64,000 nucleotides of DNA from Desulfamplus sp964425195 (GTDB lineage Bacteria; Desulfobacterota; Desulfobacteria; Desulfobacterales; Desulfobacteraceae), in NCBI GenBank assembly GCA_964425195.1, contig CAYRLG010000021.1, forward strand, positions 1 through 64,000, given 5' to 3'. Position 1 is the first letter of the stretch, and the number at the start of each line of letters is the position of its first letter. The position numbers and the translations under genes are program-made. The notes beneath the pieces were generated by a model. That model had not been told where the DNA came from. It made no database searches and worked only from the letters and a program-made list of their open reading frames with translations. Shown in pieces: positions 1-7,511 of this stretch.

Positions 1-1
1 G

Positions 2-286
2 TTTAAAGAGATTCCATATACTCTTGTTAAAAAAGAGGAGAAGATTGGTAAAGAAGACCCTATTGTAAAGGGGAGAAAGTTTCCGGTTATTGATAGAGCA
101 GCAAAAACAATTCAGATTTACTCTGGTCGCCAGAAGATACTTATCACATTTACTCTTCCTGATGAGTACTTCTCTATGCCTGATGAGACTTGGGCAGCAG
201 GTGATGAGATACGAATTTATTACCACGAACAGGGCAAAGCAATGCGTATGATGAATGTTACTACTACCGATCTTTATAAAAAATAG
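2..286 (+). CDS. 3' end of a protein of unknown function (partial)
   Basis: An open frame enters from the left edge and runs 94 codons to a TAG stop; its start lies outside the window. The visible part is hydrophilic with alternating beta-strand-like segments and ends in a basic tail (TTDLYKK). The ending, with a YYHEQGKAMRMMNV stretch, is reminiscent of small lipoproteins of the DUF4881 type found in Desulfobacterota, but this is from memory and uncertain. No membrane segment or catalytic motif is visible in the part seen. A hairpin follows 23 bp downstream and probably ends the transcript. A coding call rests on the uninterrupted frame and on codon use like that of neighbouring genes. Confidence 0.55.
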   Translation, partial: FKEIPYTLVKKEEKIGKEDPIVKGRKFPVIDRAAKTIQIYSGRQKILITFTLPDEYFSMPDETWAAGDEIRIYYHEQGKAMRMMNVTTTDLYKK

Positions 287-308
287 TTAAAAGGCGGTTG
301 CCATCGCC

Positions 309-374
309 CTACAATAGACAGCGGTTATGTTCAAAAATCTTTTTTTGGGCATAACTCGCTGTCTTATTTTGTAG
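309..374 (+). terminator. long hairpin after the first gene
   Basis: Three nested paired segments are visible: ctacaa/ttgtag (309-314 with 369-374), agacagcg/cgctgtct (316-323 with 357-364) and gttatg/cataac (324-329 with 350-355). It lies just after the stop at 286 and is followed by T-rich sequence, so a terminator is the simplest reading. Its layout resembles the hairpin at 2101-2157. Confidence 0.55.
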
Positions 375-470
375 CATATTCTTTAAAAGACATAGTCTAA
401 GCGGGGCATAAATTGAACTTCTTATATTTAAAACAGAGGCTCACGACCATGCCGCCTATACAGTTTATGT

Positions 471-504
471 AAAACTCAATTTATGACCTTGAACAGTATA
501 AGTT
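471..504. repeat. dispersed ~33-bp repeat, copy 1
   Basis: The block beginning aaaactcaa and ending cagtataagt recurs with a few C/T and A/G changes at 53999-54031. Both copies are intergenic. No terminal inverted repeats or open reading frame accompany it. Confidence 0.5.
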
Positions 505-558
505 TCTAAAATCACTAAAGATTGGAATAGATGAAATAGTATAGGAGAAGAAGAGTAT

Positions 559-1386
559 ATGGAACAAACATTAAATGCAGGTGTCAATAAATTTATCAAC
601 AATAGAGATATGTTTGGCAAAATATTTATTTTAGCATCTATCATAGCACTTATTGGGGTTTTTGATGCTTTAATCTCATCTTACAGAAAACCTGCTAACG
701 AGATCGATATTATTACAGGTCGCTCTGTTGAGATGATAGGTAAAGTGTATGGTAAAGTTGAGAGTGAAGATGATATTAGCTTTGTATCTGACTCTCCTAA
801 TTTGACCTTAATATTAGATAAAACTCTATTTTCAGGTTATTGGCTTGGTGAAGAGATGTGGAGAGGAGAACTTAAGGCAGATTCCTATTTACGACAGGGA
901 AGATATAATATACAAATTAAATTTAAAGATATCTCTATCATAAAGCCTGAAGATCGAGAAAAAGTTAAAAAACTCTCTAACTATACAATAAATGTCTATA
1001 GCAATGCTAAAGCATTAAGAGAAAATGAGTTATCACTTATAAAAAGATTTACAGGTCTATCTCCCTGGTCAATAGCTATAGCCTTTTTTCCAATTGTATT
1101 GATATCTGGTTATGCTATTTTTATCATATCAGGCAGAATTGAAACTATAATGGCTGAACGTGGTGTTGCAGAAATATATAGAGTTAGCAGACATGAAAAT
1201 GGAGTTGAAATTTTTTTTGGACTTGGAAAACATCACGGTCTTGAAGTTGGTCAAAAGATAAATCTTTTAGATGAATCTGGTTCTATTATCTCTGAAATTA
1301 TGGTGGAAAATATTGGCAAAGAGAACTCCAGTGCTGTTATTGACATTCCTAAAGTCCGACCGGGCTGTATGGTTGCAAGAATATAA
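559..1386 (+). CDS. two-helix membrane protein of unknown function
   Basis: This 275-residue protein has a membrane helix near residues 19-40 and another near 168-193. The roughly 125-residue loop between them would lie outside the membrane. The C-terminal ~75 residues have a glycine-rich pattern (FGLGKHHGLEVGQKINLL) like small beta-barrel domains, comparable to the C-terminus of FlgT-like proteins, but the match is weak. The start follows an AGGAG ribosome-binding site at 543. The gene ends 12 bp before a response regulator, so the two are probably co-transcribed and this protein could be the membrane partner of that signalling protein. I do not recognise the family. Confidence 0.75.
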   Translation: MEQTLNAGVNKFINNRDMFGKIFILASIIALIGVFDALISSYRKPANEIDIITGRSVEMIGKVYGKVESEDDISFVSDSPNLTLILDKTLFSGYWLGEEMWRGELKADSYLRQGRYNIQIKFKDISIIKPEDREKVKKLSNYTINVYSNAKALRENELSLIKRFTGLSPWSIAIAFFPIVLISGYAIFIISGRIETIMAERGVAEIYRVSRHENGVEIFFGLGKHHGLEVGQKINLLDESGSIISEIMVENIGKENSSAVIDIPKVRPGCMVARI

Positions 1387-1398
1387 AAGAGGTGAAAC

Positions 1399-1788
1399 AT
1401 GAACAAATTGAAGGTGTTGGTTGTCGATGATGAAGATAATTTTAGAGAAGCAATGGTTAGAAGTCTAATAAATAAAAATATATATGCCCAAGAGGCTAAA
1501 AACGGTATAAAGGCACTTGAAATTATTGTTCAGAAAGATTTTGATGTTGTGTTGCTCGATATAAATATGCCCGGCATTGATGGTATTGAGACTCTCAAAC
1601 AGATTAAGCTTAAAAAGCCAGAGATAGAAGTTATAATACTTACCGCCCATATTTCAGTAGAGTATGGAATTACTGGTATGCAGCTTGGAGCTTTTGACTA
1701 TGTAATGAAACCAGCCTCTATGTCAGAGCTTTTAGATAAAATAAGGCAGGCTTATGACAAAAAGGTTGGGCATAATGGCTCTTCATAA
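1399..1788 (+). CDS. stand-alone receiver-domain response regulator
   Basis: A 129-residue CheY-like receiver domain with no output domain. Acidic pocket Asp10/Asp11, phosphoacceptor Asp54 (in LLDINMPG), switch Thr82 (ILTAH) and Lys104 (MKPAS) are all present, so phosphorylation should work. The start follows an AGAGGTG ribosome-binding site. It sits 12 bp after the membrane protein at 559-1386. Single-domain receivers usually act by protein contact or as phosphate relays or sinks; the partner kinase is not identifiable from the sequence. It is one of six such proteins in the first 20 kb. Confidence 0.92.
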   Translation: MNKLKVLVVDDEDNFREAMVRSLINKNIYAQEAKNGIKALEIIVQKDFDVVLLDINMPGIDGIETLKQIKLKKPEIEVIILTAHISVEYGITGMQLGAFDYVMKPASMSELLDKIRQAYDKKVGHNGSS

Positions 1789-1845
1789 AATATGGGTAAT
1801 TTGTAAAGAATTGAGATAGGATTTTTTTGAAAAAGGAGGAGTTTT

Positions 1846-1977
1846 ATGAAAAAAGTTATTATAGCAATTTTAGGTATATTTTTTATCTTTATTTCCATTC
1901 AGGGTTGCAATACAGTCAAAGGAGTTGGCAAAGATATCCAAAAGACAGGCGAAGCTATTCAAAGAACAGTAAAGTGA
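1846..1977 (+). CDS. entericidin-like small lipoprotein
   Basis: A 43-residue protein with an N-terminal signal (MKKVIIAILGIFFIFIS), a lipobox-like Gln-Gly-Cys with Cys21 as the lipidation site, and an amphipathic tail (VKGVGKDIQKTGEAIQRT). The pattern CNTVKGVGKDI..G..I is the hallmark of the entericidin EcnA/EcnB family, cell-envelope lipoproteins of toxin-antidote pairs in enterobacteria. A strong ribosome-binding site (aaaggagga) lies 5 bp upstream of the ATG. Only one member is seen, so a toxin-antidote pair is not supported here. It follows the response regulator gene by 57 bp. Confidence 0.85.
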   Translation: MKKVIIAILGIFFIFISIQGCNTVKGVGKDIQKTGEAIQRTVK

Positions 1978-2100
1978 TTTGTGAACTACCCCTCTACCCT
2001 AAAGAGATATGGGTTTTACTCCATTCTTATGAAATAACGATATTCTTAAGCTCTCTAAAATTGAAGTTAGTAAATGGTAAAGTTGGCTGTATAAAAAATA

Positions 2101-2157
2101 AAAAGACAGCAAGCTATGCTCAAATGGGCGAATGAGCATAACTTCTGCTGTCTTTAA
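2101..2157 (-). terminator. terminator of the PstS-like gene (minus strand)
   Basis: Arms aaagacagc/gctgtcttt (2102-2110 with 2147-2155) and tatgctca/tgagcata (2115-2122 with 2133-2140) form a two-part stem. Read on the minus strand the stem is followed by a T-rich run (2090-2101), so it fits as the terminator of the gene ending at 2248. It may also stop the plus-strand lipoprotein transcript. Confidence 0.75.
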
Positions 2158-2247
2158 GGCGAGTAGTAACAGAAGAAGTTATTTATAGTGTTTTATTAAC
2201 ATATATAACAACCTACATTCCATTTCTACTCCAAAGAACTTTTTACT

Positions 2248-3081
2248 CTACTTTCCAGCCTCCCTTGCAATAAAGCTTACCTTGCTTTTCTCAACAAATT
2301 TTGCACCTTCTGGAGAGTACAAAAAATCCATGAATTTATGCATATTTTTTGAAGGTTCTCCATTGGTTATTATGGAAAATGATACGTTCAGAGGATATGT
2401 CCCAGCCTTTACATCTGCCTTTTGAGAGGGTAAACCGTCCAACTCAAGGAGTTTTACCTTTTTACCTGTGCTACTCATACGAAGATATCCTATTGCTGAT
2501 TTGTCAAGCTCAACCTCAGAGCGAATCTCTCTAAGACTGTTCACCTCTCTTATCTTCCCAACAGCCATCTTCTCTTTGCCAAGAATAAGTTTCTCAAAAG
2601 CAACTCTTTCCACAGCTTTTTTGTCTCGTAAAGTAAGCATACTTATAACCCCTTTGTCGCCTCCAACTTGTGACCAGTCGGTTATCTTACCTTGAAGTAT
2701 ATTTTTAAGTTGTGAAGAGCTTATGCTCTTGAGAGGGTTGTTTGAATGAACGACAAATACAATCCCATCTTTGGCAAACAGATAGCTCTGAATTTCAGGA
2801 TATAGCTCTTTTTCCTTTTCATTCAATGGGCGGTTTATCAAACCATATTCTCTTGATCGTGTTCCTACAGCCTCAATAACATCTGCAACTTTATTTAACT
2901 CTTTGTGAGTAACAGTTATCTCTGGATTTTTTGCATTAAAATCACGGGAGACATTTTCAATAATATTGATAAGTTCCAAAATTCCTGCACCTCTTACCAT
3001 TTCGCCAGCAAAGGCAGAGGAGTAAGGAATAAAGAGAGTTATCAAAGCTAACTGTATAGATAACACTATTTTTTTAAACAT
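2248..3081 (-). CDS. PstS-like phosphate-type substrate-binding protein
   Basis: A 277-residue secreted protein with a cleavable signal (cut likely after SSAFA) followed by a PstS-family binding fold. Family signs are the GAG loop near the mature N-terminus, the FAKDGIVFVVHSNNP strand, and the LKNILQGKITDWSQVGG segment typical of phosphate-binding proteins. Mature PstS is usually somewhat larger, so this is a short member. No pstC, pstA, pstB or phoU gene lies in the window, so it is an orphan and may work as a periplasmic sensor or serve a distant transporter. Start is supported by AAGGAGG. It is followed on the same strand by nothing but a terminator and is preceded by a DASS transporter 30 bp upstream, suggesting co-transcription. 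Confidence 0.85.
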   Translation of the reverse strand: MFKKIVLSIQLALITLFIPYSSAFAGEMVRGAGILELINIIENVSRDFNAKNPEITVTHKELNKVADVIEAVGTRSREYGLINRPLNEKEKELYPEIQSYLFAKDGIVFVVHSNNPLKSISSSQLKNILQGKITDWSQVGGDKGVISMLTLRDKKAVERVAFEKLILGKEKMAVGKIREVNSLREIRSEVELDKSAIGYLRMSSTGKKVKLLELDGLPSQKADVKAGTYPLNVSFSIITNGEPSKNMHKFMDFLYSPEGAKFVEKSKVSFIAREAGK

Positions 3082-3111
3082 TTAACCTCCTTAACATTTA
3101 CCAAGGATTTC

Positions 3112-4605
3112 TCAAGGCTTCTGTATCAGCTCATAATGAAATGGCGTAAGTTTTGCAGGTGTCTGCATCATGTCGATATTTCCGGGCATACCAGCAATAG
3201 GCCACCATAAACTCTGCATAATACCGGCTAAGATTAGGCATATAATTGTTCTTACAAGAAGTACCTTGAACGCCTCAATCTGAGTGAAGTAGCCAAGTCC
3301 GTATGCAATGAGTGTTGGAGGACATCCAATGATTAAAAGAACAAACGTTGTTGCAAGAGGTACTGTCAAAGCGATTGGGAATGTAGGAACACCTGCCAAA
3401 TCTGCCATAGGCACGACCACCGGTACAAGAAGAGCAGTAGCCGCAGCATTTGCCATAAAACTCGTTAAAATAGCACTGATCCAACCCACACCAAAACTTA
3501 CAATAGGCCACGAATAACCATCAACAAGTACAAATGCCTGTTCAGCTATCCATTTACCAGCACCAGTATCAAGCATTGCTATTCCAAGTGCAAATCCAGC
3601 ACCAAAGACCATCATGGGATTCCATGGGAATTCAACAATACATTTTTTCCAATCAACCAGATTGAGTGCCATGCAAACCACTATAAAAAATGCTCCAATT
3701 ACTGAAACATCAATTTTTGTAAAATCACTGGCACAATACATAGCTATCGTTAATGCAAGAAAAAAACCGATCCATTTTTCATTTTTGGTCATTGAATCTA
3801 ATCTTCCTGCCATAGCCTCATCTGGTAGCTCCTTTATTTTGGGCGGCATTACCAACATCAGTGCACACCATGTACCAATGCCATAAACAATACTTGGAAG
3901 TATGCAATATATGGCATATTCGGTAAAACCTATTTGGTAACCAGTGGCTGCAAAGAACATTTCTGCTGCTGCTGGTGATCTTCCACTACCAACAAATGTT
4001 CCTCCACCTCCGCAGGCAGCACCTAATGGGACTACAAGTAAAAAATGTTTGCTAAGATTGTTTGATGTACCAGGAGTTATCCCCATTCTTGTGAAGAGAG
4101 GTACAAGAGAGTAGAGAAGAATTATGGTTATTGCAGCATCATGTGTCCACATGGATAGTAGTGTAGCTGCCATACAGAGAGTAAAACTAAGTTTTGTAGT
4201 ATTTCTGCCACCAACTCTTATAACGCCGTTGAGAATTCTTTGAGGCAGCGTTGTCTGACTTATAACAACCCCCATCATAATTATCATAAAAACAAAAACA
4301 ACCGATTTGTTGGCAAAAGGTAACCATGCATTTGCTGGCGTTTGTATCTGGAAAAGGGCAATGCAGGCACCGGCTCCAATAGCAGTTACGCCAATTGGCA
4401 TTGCTTCAACTGTCCAGAGAAGTACCACTGGTATAAGAAGGGCAAGGTATCTATGACCACGTTCAGAAAGACCATCTGGAGTTGGAATAAGATAAATTGC
4501 AATCCCTATAGCAACCGATATAAGTATCCATGTAAGCGAGAACCGCGTCGATTTTGGTGCAGCCTCGCAATGTTCCTCTTTTATAGTTAGATTTTCAGCA
4601 CTCAT
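3112..4605 (-). CDS. SLC13/DASS-family anion transporter
   Basis: A 497-residue inner-membrane protein with many hydrophobic helices and the internal repeat of the divalent anion:Na+ symporter (DASS) family, which moves dicarboxylates, citrate or sulfate. Family landmarks are EAMPIGVTAIGAG in the first half, a GGGGTFVGSGRSP loop, and FGAGFALGIAMLDTGAGKW in the second half. The two SNT substrate/ion motifs of the family read HDAAIT and ANAAAT here, so substrate and coupling ion cannot be assumed. Start follows TAAGGAGAC. It lies between an orphan PstS-like gene and a REC-CBS fusion gene on the same strand, pointing to regulated uptake. Confidence 0.88.
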   Translation of the reverse strand: MSAENLTIKEEHCEAAPKSTRFSLTWILISVAIGIAIYLIPTPDGLSERGHRYLALLIPVVLLWTVEAMPIGVTAIGAGACIALFQIQTPANAWLPFANKSVVFVFMIIMMGVVISQTTLPQRILNGVIRVGGRNTTKLSFTLCMAATLLSMWTHDAAITIILLYSLVPLFTRMGITPGTSNNLSKHFLLVVPLGAACGGGGTFVGSGRSPAAAEMFFAATGYQIGFTEYAIYCILPSIVYGIGTWCALMLVMPPKIKELPDEAMAGRLDSMTKNEKWIGFFLALTIAMYCASDFTKIDVSVIGAFFIVVCMALNLVDWKKCIVEFPWNPMMVFGAGFALGIAMLDTGAGKWIAEQAFVLVDGYSWPIVSFGVGWISAILTSFMANAAATALLVPVVVPMADLAGVPTFPIALTVPLATTFVLLIIGCPPTLIAYGLGYFTQIEAFKVLLVRTIICLILAGIMQSLWWPIAGMPGNIDMMQTPAKLTPFHYELIQKP

Positions 4606-4681
4606 TTAAGTCTCCTTAATGCAATAAGAGTATTTTTGTTCAGGAATTTAACTTTCAGTAATAGTTGTAGCCCACCTTAAA

Positions 4682-5599
4682 TTATGTTCTAAGTACGCGG
4701 ATCATCTCGAAAAAGATCTCTTGTTCTCGAATTACACCAATTACTTTTTTGGGGTGGTTATTGGCTGTCTCTGTAACAAGCAGACGTCTTGAAGAGGTTT
4801 CGTGCATAAGATCACACACCTCCATAAGATTTGCATTTTTGTCGATAAAGTGTGGAGCCGGAGACATTACATCTCCAACTTTAAAGTTAGAAATCTCCTT
4901 TAATCGCATGGTTAACATTCCATTCCAGAAGATATGAGAGTAACGCAGTGAAGTACTTGCACGGTGAGTGCGAATTTGATCAAGGTAAGGGGGGCGTACC
5001 ACATTTAGTATCTCTTTCATTGAAACTACGCCAATGATCTCTCCTGATTTGACCACCAAAACTTCTCTGTGTCCGGTCTGCATTAGCTTTTCCGTACTTT
5101 CAAATCGCTGACTTGCATCTCGCAGCTTTAAAATTGCCTCTTTTAGTGTGGCATCAGGAGAGAGAACTACATATTCACCAATAGGAATCATCAAATCGCT
5201 AACTAACATCTCTCTATCTATTTTTGCACCACCGCCAAATAGGACAGCTTCGTTAATTTTGTAAGCCAACAGATCTATATCTGCTGGTTTAGCAAGATAG
5301 TCAAAAGCACCATGTCCTAAAGCTCTCTGGGCACTTGGACGTTCTCCGTGACCAGTTAGCATGATTACCGGAATCTCTGGATTGCTTTTTTTAATAGATG
5401 CTAAAGTCTCTTCTCCGTCCATTCCACCCATACGAATATCGAGAATAACGATATCTGGTTGCTCCTTGATTTTTTCAAGAGCCTCTTCTCCACTTGCAGC
5501 CAATATGGTCTTAAAACCTTTACGTTCAAGTATCTTTGCTGTAGTAGTTCTGAAACGCTCTTCATCGTCAACCATCAGAACTTTTATCTGCTTTGTCAT
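4682..5599 (-). CDS. response regulator with C-terminal CBS pair (REC-CBS fusion)
   Basis: A 305-residue fusion. Residues 1-120 are an intact receiver (Asp11/Asp12, phosphoacceptor Asp54, Thr82, Lys104). Residues ~131-203 and ~240-302 are two CBS motifs, which as a pair usually bind adenine nucleotides. The CBS part (SDLMIPIGEYVVLSPDATL...) is clearly related to the free CBS-pair proteins at 11218 and 16608. The start is set at the ATG at 5599 because a GGAGGG ribosome-binding site lies 4 bp upstream and overlaps a possible earlier ATG at 5611. It is the first gene of a minus-strand run leading into a DASS transporter 76 bp downstream. A role in linking phosphorylation and nucleotide state to transport is inference. 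Confidence 0.93.
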   Translation of the reverse strand: MTKQIKVLMVDDEERFRTTTAKILERKGFKTILAASGEEALEKIKEQPDIVILDIRMGGMDGEETLASIKKSNPEIPVIMLTGHGERPSAQRALGHGAFDYLAKPADIDLLAYKINEAVLFGGGAKIDREMLVSDLMIPIGEYVVLSPDATLKEAILKLRDASQRFESTEKLMQTGHREVLVVKSGEIIGVVSMKEILNVVRPPYLDQIRTHRASTSLRYSHIFWNGMLTMRLKEISNFKVGDVMSPAPHFIDKNANLMEVCDLMHETSSRRLLVTETANNHPKKVIGVIREQEIFFEMIRVLRT

Positions 5600-5933
5600 T
5601 TTTCCCTCCATTGCTGATTGATTTTATCTGCTTTCTACCTATTTTCCATTGTCATTTTTTGCTTTGGTATAGCAATACCAAGTTTTATGCCATAACGATG
5701 TAAATCAAGATAAAATTTTTGAAACGGTTATTTGGTTATGGTATAAAAAAGGGATAGACAAAAGAGATAGCAAGATTTATAGCAAATCGCACTATCTTAT
5801 AATCAACAGGAGTTGGATTTATTAAGGGTGTCATATTTTTTTACACAGTGTAAAAAAATATAGATAAGATATGTAAAACAGCAGTTCTAATTTTATGGTC
5901 ATAAAAATTTTACAATACTCTTTTGGAGTAATT
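5600..5933. other. divergent intergenic region between REC-CBS and sigma-54 activator genes
   Basis: The two flanking genes are transcribed away from each other, so this 334-bp AT-rich stretch must hold both promoters. It contains a small inverted repeat ttggtat/ataccaa (5664-5670 with 5675-5681) and a long dyad at 5833-5861. I see no coding sequence and no convincing -24/-12 promoter. Confidence 0.7.
5833..5861. promoter_or_regulatory. 29-bp near-perfect palindrome
   Basis: Arms of 14 bp (atatttttttacac and its complement) flank a single central A at 5847, 72 bp upstream of the sigma-54 activator start. The centre ACAC-A-GTGT and AT-rich flanks look like an operator for a dimeric regulator; a terminator is less likely because the upstream gene runs the other way. 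Confidence 0.6.
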
Positions 5934-7295
5934 ATGAATTCAAAAAATAGATTTCGGGTTTTAGCCGTTGATAGCAGTGAGGACACCCTTATAACTATTA
6001 AAGAGCAGCTCTCCTCAGTTGAATGTGAGGTTATAACTGCTAAAGGTGTTGAGCAAGCTCTCTCTGTTCTTGAGTTTAAGCCTATTGACATTGTTGTAAC
6101 TGCTCTTCGTATGCCAGAAGGAGCTGACGGATTAGATCTGCTAAGATATATAAAAGATCACTTTTCAACTATTGCAGTGATTATAATTACCGCATATCCT
6201 GGCATTGAAAGTGCAGTACAATGTATTAAAGATGGTGCCGAAGAGTACCTTACAAAGCCTTTTACAAAAGCAGATATTATTAATGCTGTAGAGCGGGCAA
6301 AGGAGAAAATATTAAGAAGATACTCTATTTCAACAGAGAAAAAAGTAGAGCAATCTTTTGGTATTATAGGCATTTCGCCTAAAATGGAGGAGGTATTTGA
6401 GCGTATTGATAGAGCCTCCAAGACAAATGCAAATGTTTTGATATCAGGAGAGAGTGGAACAGGTAAAGAGTTGGTTGCACGTGCTATTCACTATGGAAGT
6501 TACAGGTCTGAGTCTCCTTTTGTATCTGTAAATTGCACAGCTATTCCCGATTCTCTACTTGAGAGTGAACTGTTTGGACATGTCAAAGGGGCTTTTACAG
6601 ATGCTAAAAATTCAAGACAGGGCTTTTTTCAGATAGCAGAAGGTGGAACTATTTTTTTAGATGAGATAGGTGATGCAAGTCCTGGAATGCAAGCAAAACT
6701 TCTTAGAGTTTTGCAAAATAAAGAGATTCACATTGTGGGTTCAAGTCAGGTGCATAAAATAGATACAAGAATTATCGCAGCTTCTCATAAAGATTTAAAG
6801 TCGATGATTCCAAAAGGGTTGTTTCGAGAGGACCTATACTATCGACTTGATGTTATAAATATCGCTATTCCGCCGCTTCGGGAGAGAAGAGATGATATTT
6901 TGCCTTTAGTAAGTTTTTATCTGAAAAAATTTTCAAAAGAGATGGAACTTGCAAACTTGCCAATATTTACTGATAATGCTCTTCAGGCACTTAAAAACTA
7001 CGATTGGCCCGGCAATGTCAGAGAGCTTGAAAATCTTATTCAGAGGCTTGTTGTAATAGTAGATGCCGATTATATTAGGGTATCTGATCTTCCAGAGCCT
7101 ATGCGATTTAACTTAACGCAGAAGAGTAGTAAATTTAAGAGTTTAAAAGAGGTTGAAGAGGAGTACATCTCTTTAGTGCTTGCTGGTGTGGGAGGCAATA
7201 AGACAAAAGCTGCTCAAATTTTGGGCATTGACAGGAAAACATTAAGGCAGAAGATAGCCTCATCTAAGTTCCATATTTCACTTGACAAAAAATAG
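5934..7295 (+). CDS. sigma-54-dependent NtrC-type activator with degenerate receiver
   Basis: A 453-residue protein: receiver ~1-125, AAA+ sigma-54 interaction domain ~145-370, and a Fis-type helix-turn-helix at the C-terminus (NKTKAAQILGIDRKTLRQKI). Walker A is GESGTGKE, Walker B is GGTIFLDEIG, and the sigma-54 contact loop reads GAFTDA rather than GAFTGA. In the receiver the phosphoacceptor position is Ala (VVTALRMP where D would precede LRMP) and the acidic pair is Asp-Ser, so normal Asp phosphorylation is not possible. The ATG at 5934 has TTGGAG 6 bp upstream; an in-frame ATG at 5895 lacks a site. It may activate sigma-54 promoters in this island, but none was confidently found. Confidence 0.93.
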   Translation: MNSKNRFRVLAVDSSEDTLITIKEQLSSVECEVITAKGVEQALSVLEFKPIDIVVTALRMPEGADGLDLLRYIKDHFSTIAVIIITAYPGIESAVQCIKDGAEEYLTKPFTKADIINAVERAKEKILRRYSISTEKKVEQSFGIIGISPKMEEVFERIDRASKTNANVLISGESGTGKELVARAIHYGSYRSESPFVSVNCTAIPDSLLESELFGHVKGAFTDAKNSRQGFFQIAEGGTIFLDEIGDASPGMQAKLLRVLQNKEIHIVGSSQVHKIDTRIIAASHKDLKSMIPKGLFREDLYYRLDVINIAIPPLRERRDDILPLVSFYLKKFSKEMELANLPIFTDNALQALKNYDWPGNVRELENLIQRLVVIVDADYIRVSDLPEPMRFNLTQKSSKFKSLKEVEEEYISLVLAGVGGNKTKAAQILGIDRKTLRQKIASSKFHISLDKK

Positions 7296-7436
7296 CTTCA
7301 TCTCTATCTATATCAAAAACTCTGGTAGAGGATAGAATATCTCGAGTTAACAGAGAGTTAATCATCATAACTTAGAACCGCTATATTTTAAACTCATGTG
7401 ATAAATTTAGGATAGCCCACCCCTTTAGACAATAAA

Positions 7437-7467
7437 AAATGCAATAAATATGGTATTTATTGCATTT
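7437..7467. promoter_or_regulatory. 31-bp palindrome upstream of a response regulator
   Basis: Perfect 14-bp arms (aaatgcaataaata and its complement) flank a TGG loop. A related half-site (catttatgcaataa) follows at 7479-7492, ending 19 bp before the start codon at 7512. The cluster could be an operator for the downstream gene or the terminator of the sigma-54 activator gene. Confidence 0.55.
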
Positions 7468-7511
7468 ATATATTTGGCATTTATGCAATAATCTTTATAC
7501 AGGAGATAATT

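Noticed and set aside
1827..2135. 102-codon plus-strand frame overlapping the small lipoprotein
   Set aside because: It is in another frame from the entericidin-like gene, which has the signal peptide, lipobox and ribosome-binding site.
7474..7490. Sigma-54 (-24/-12) promoter at TTGGCATTTATGCA
   Set aside because: The GG and GC elements are only 9 bp apart instead of the required 12, and the sequence is better explained as a repeat of the adjacent palindrome half-site.
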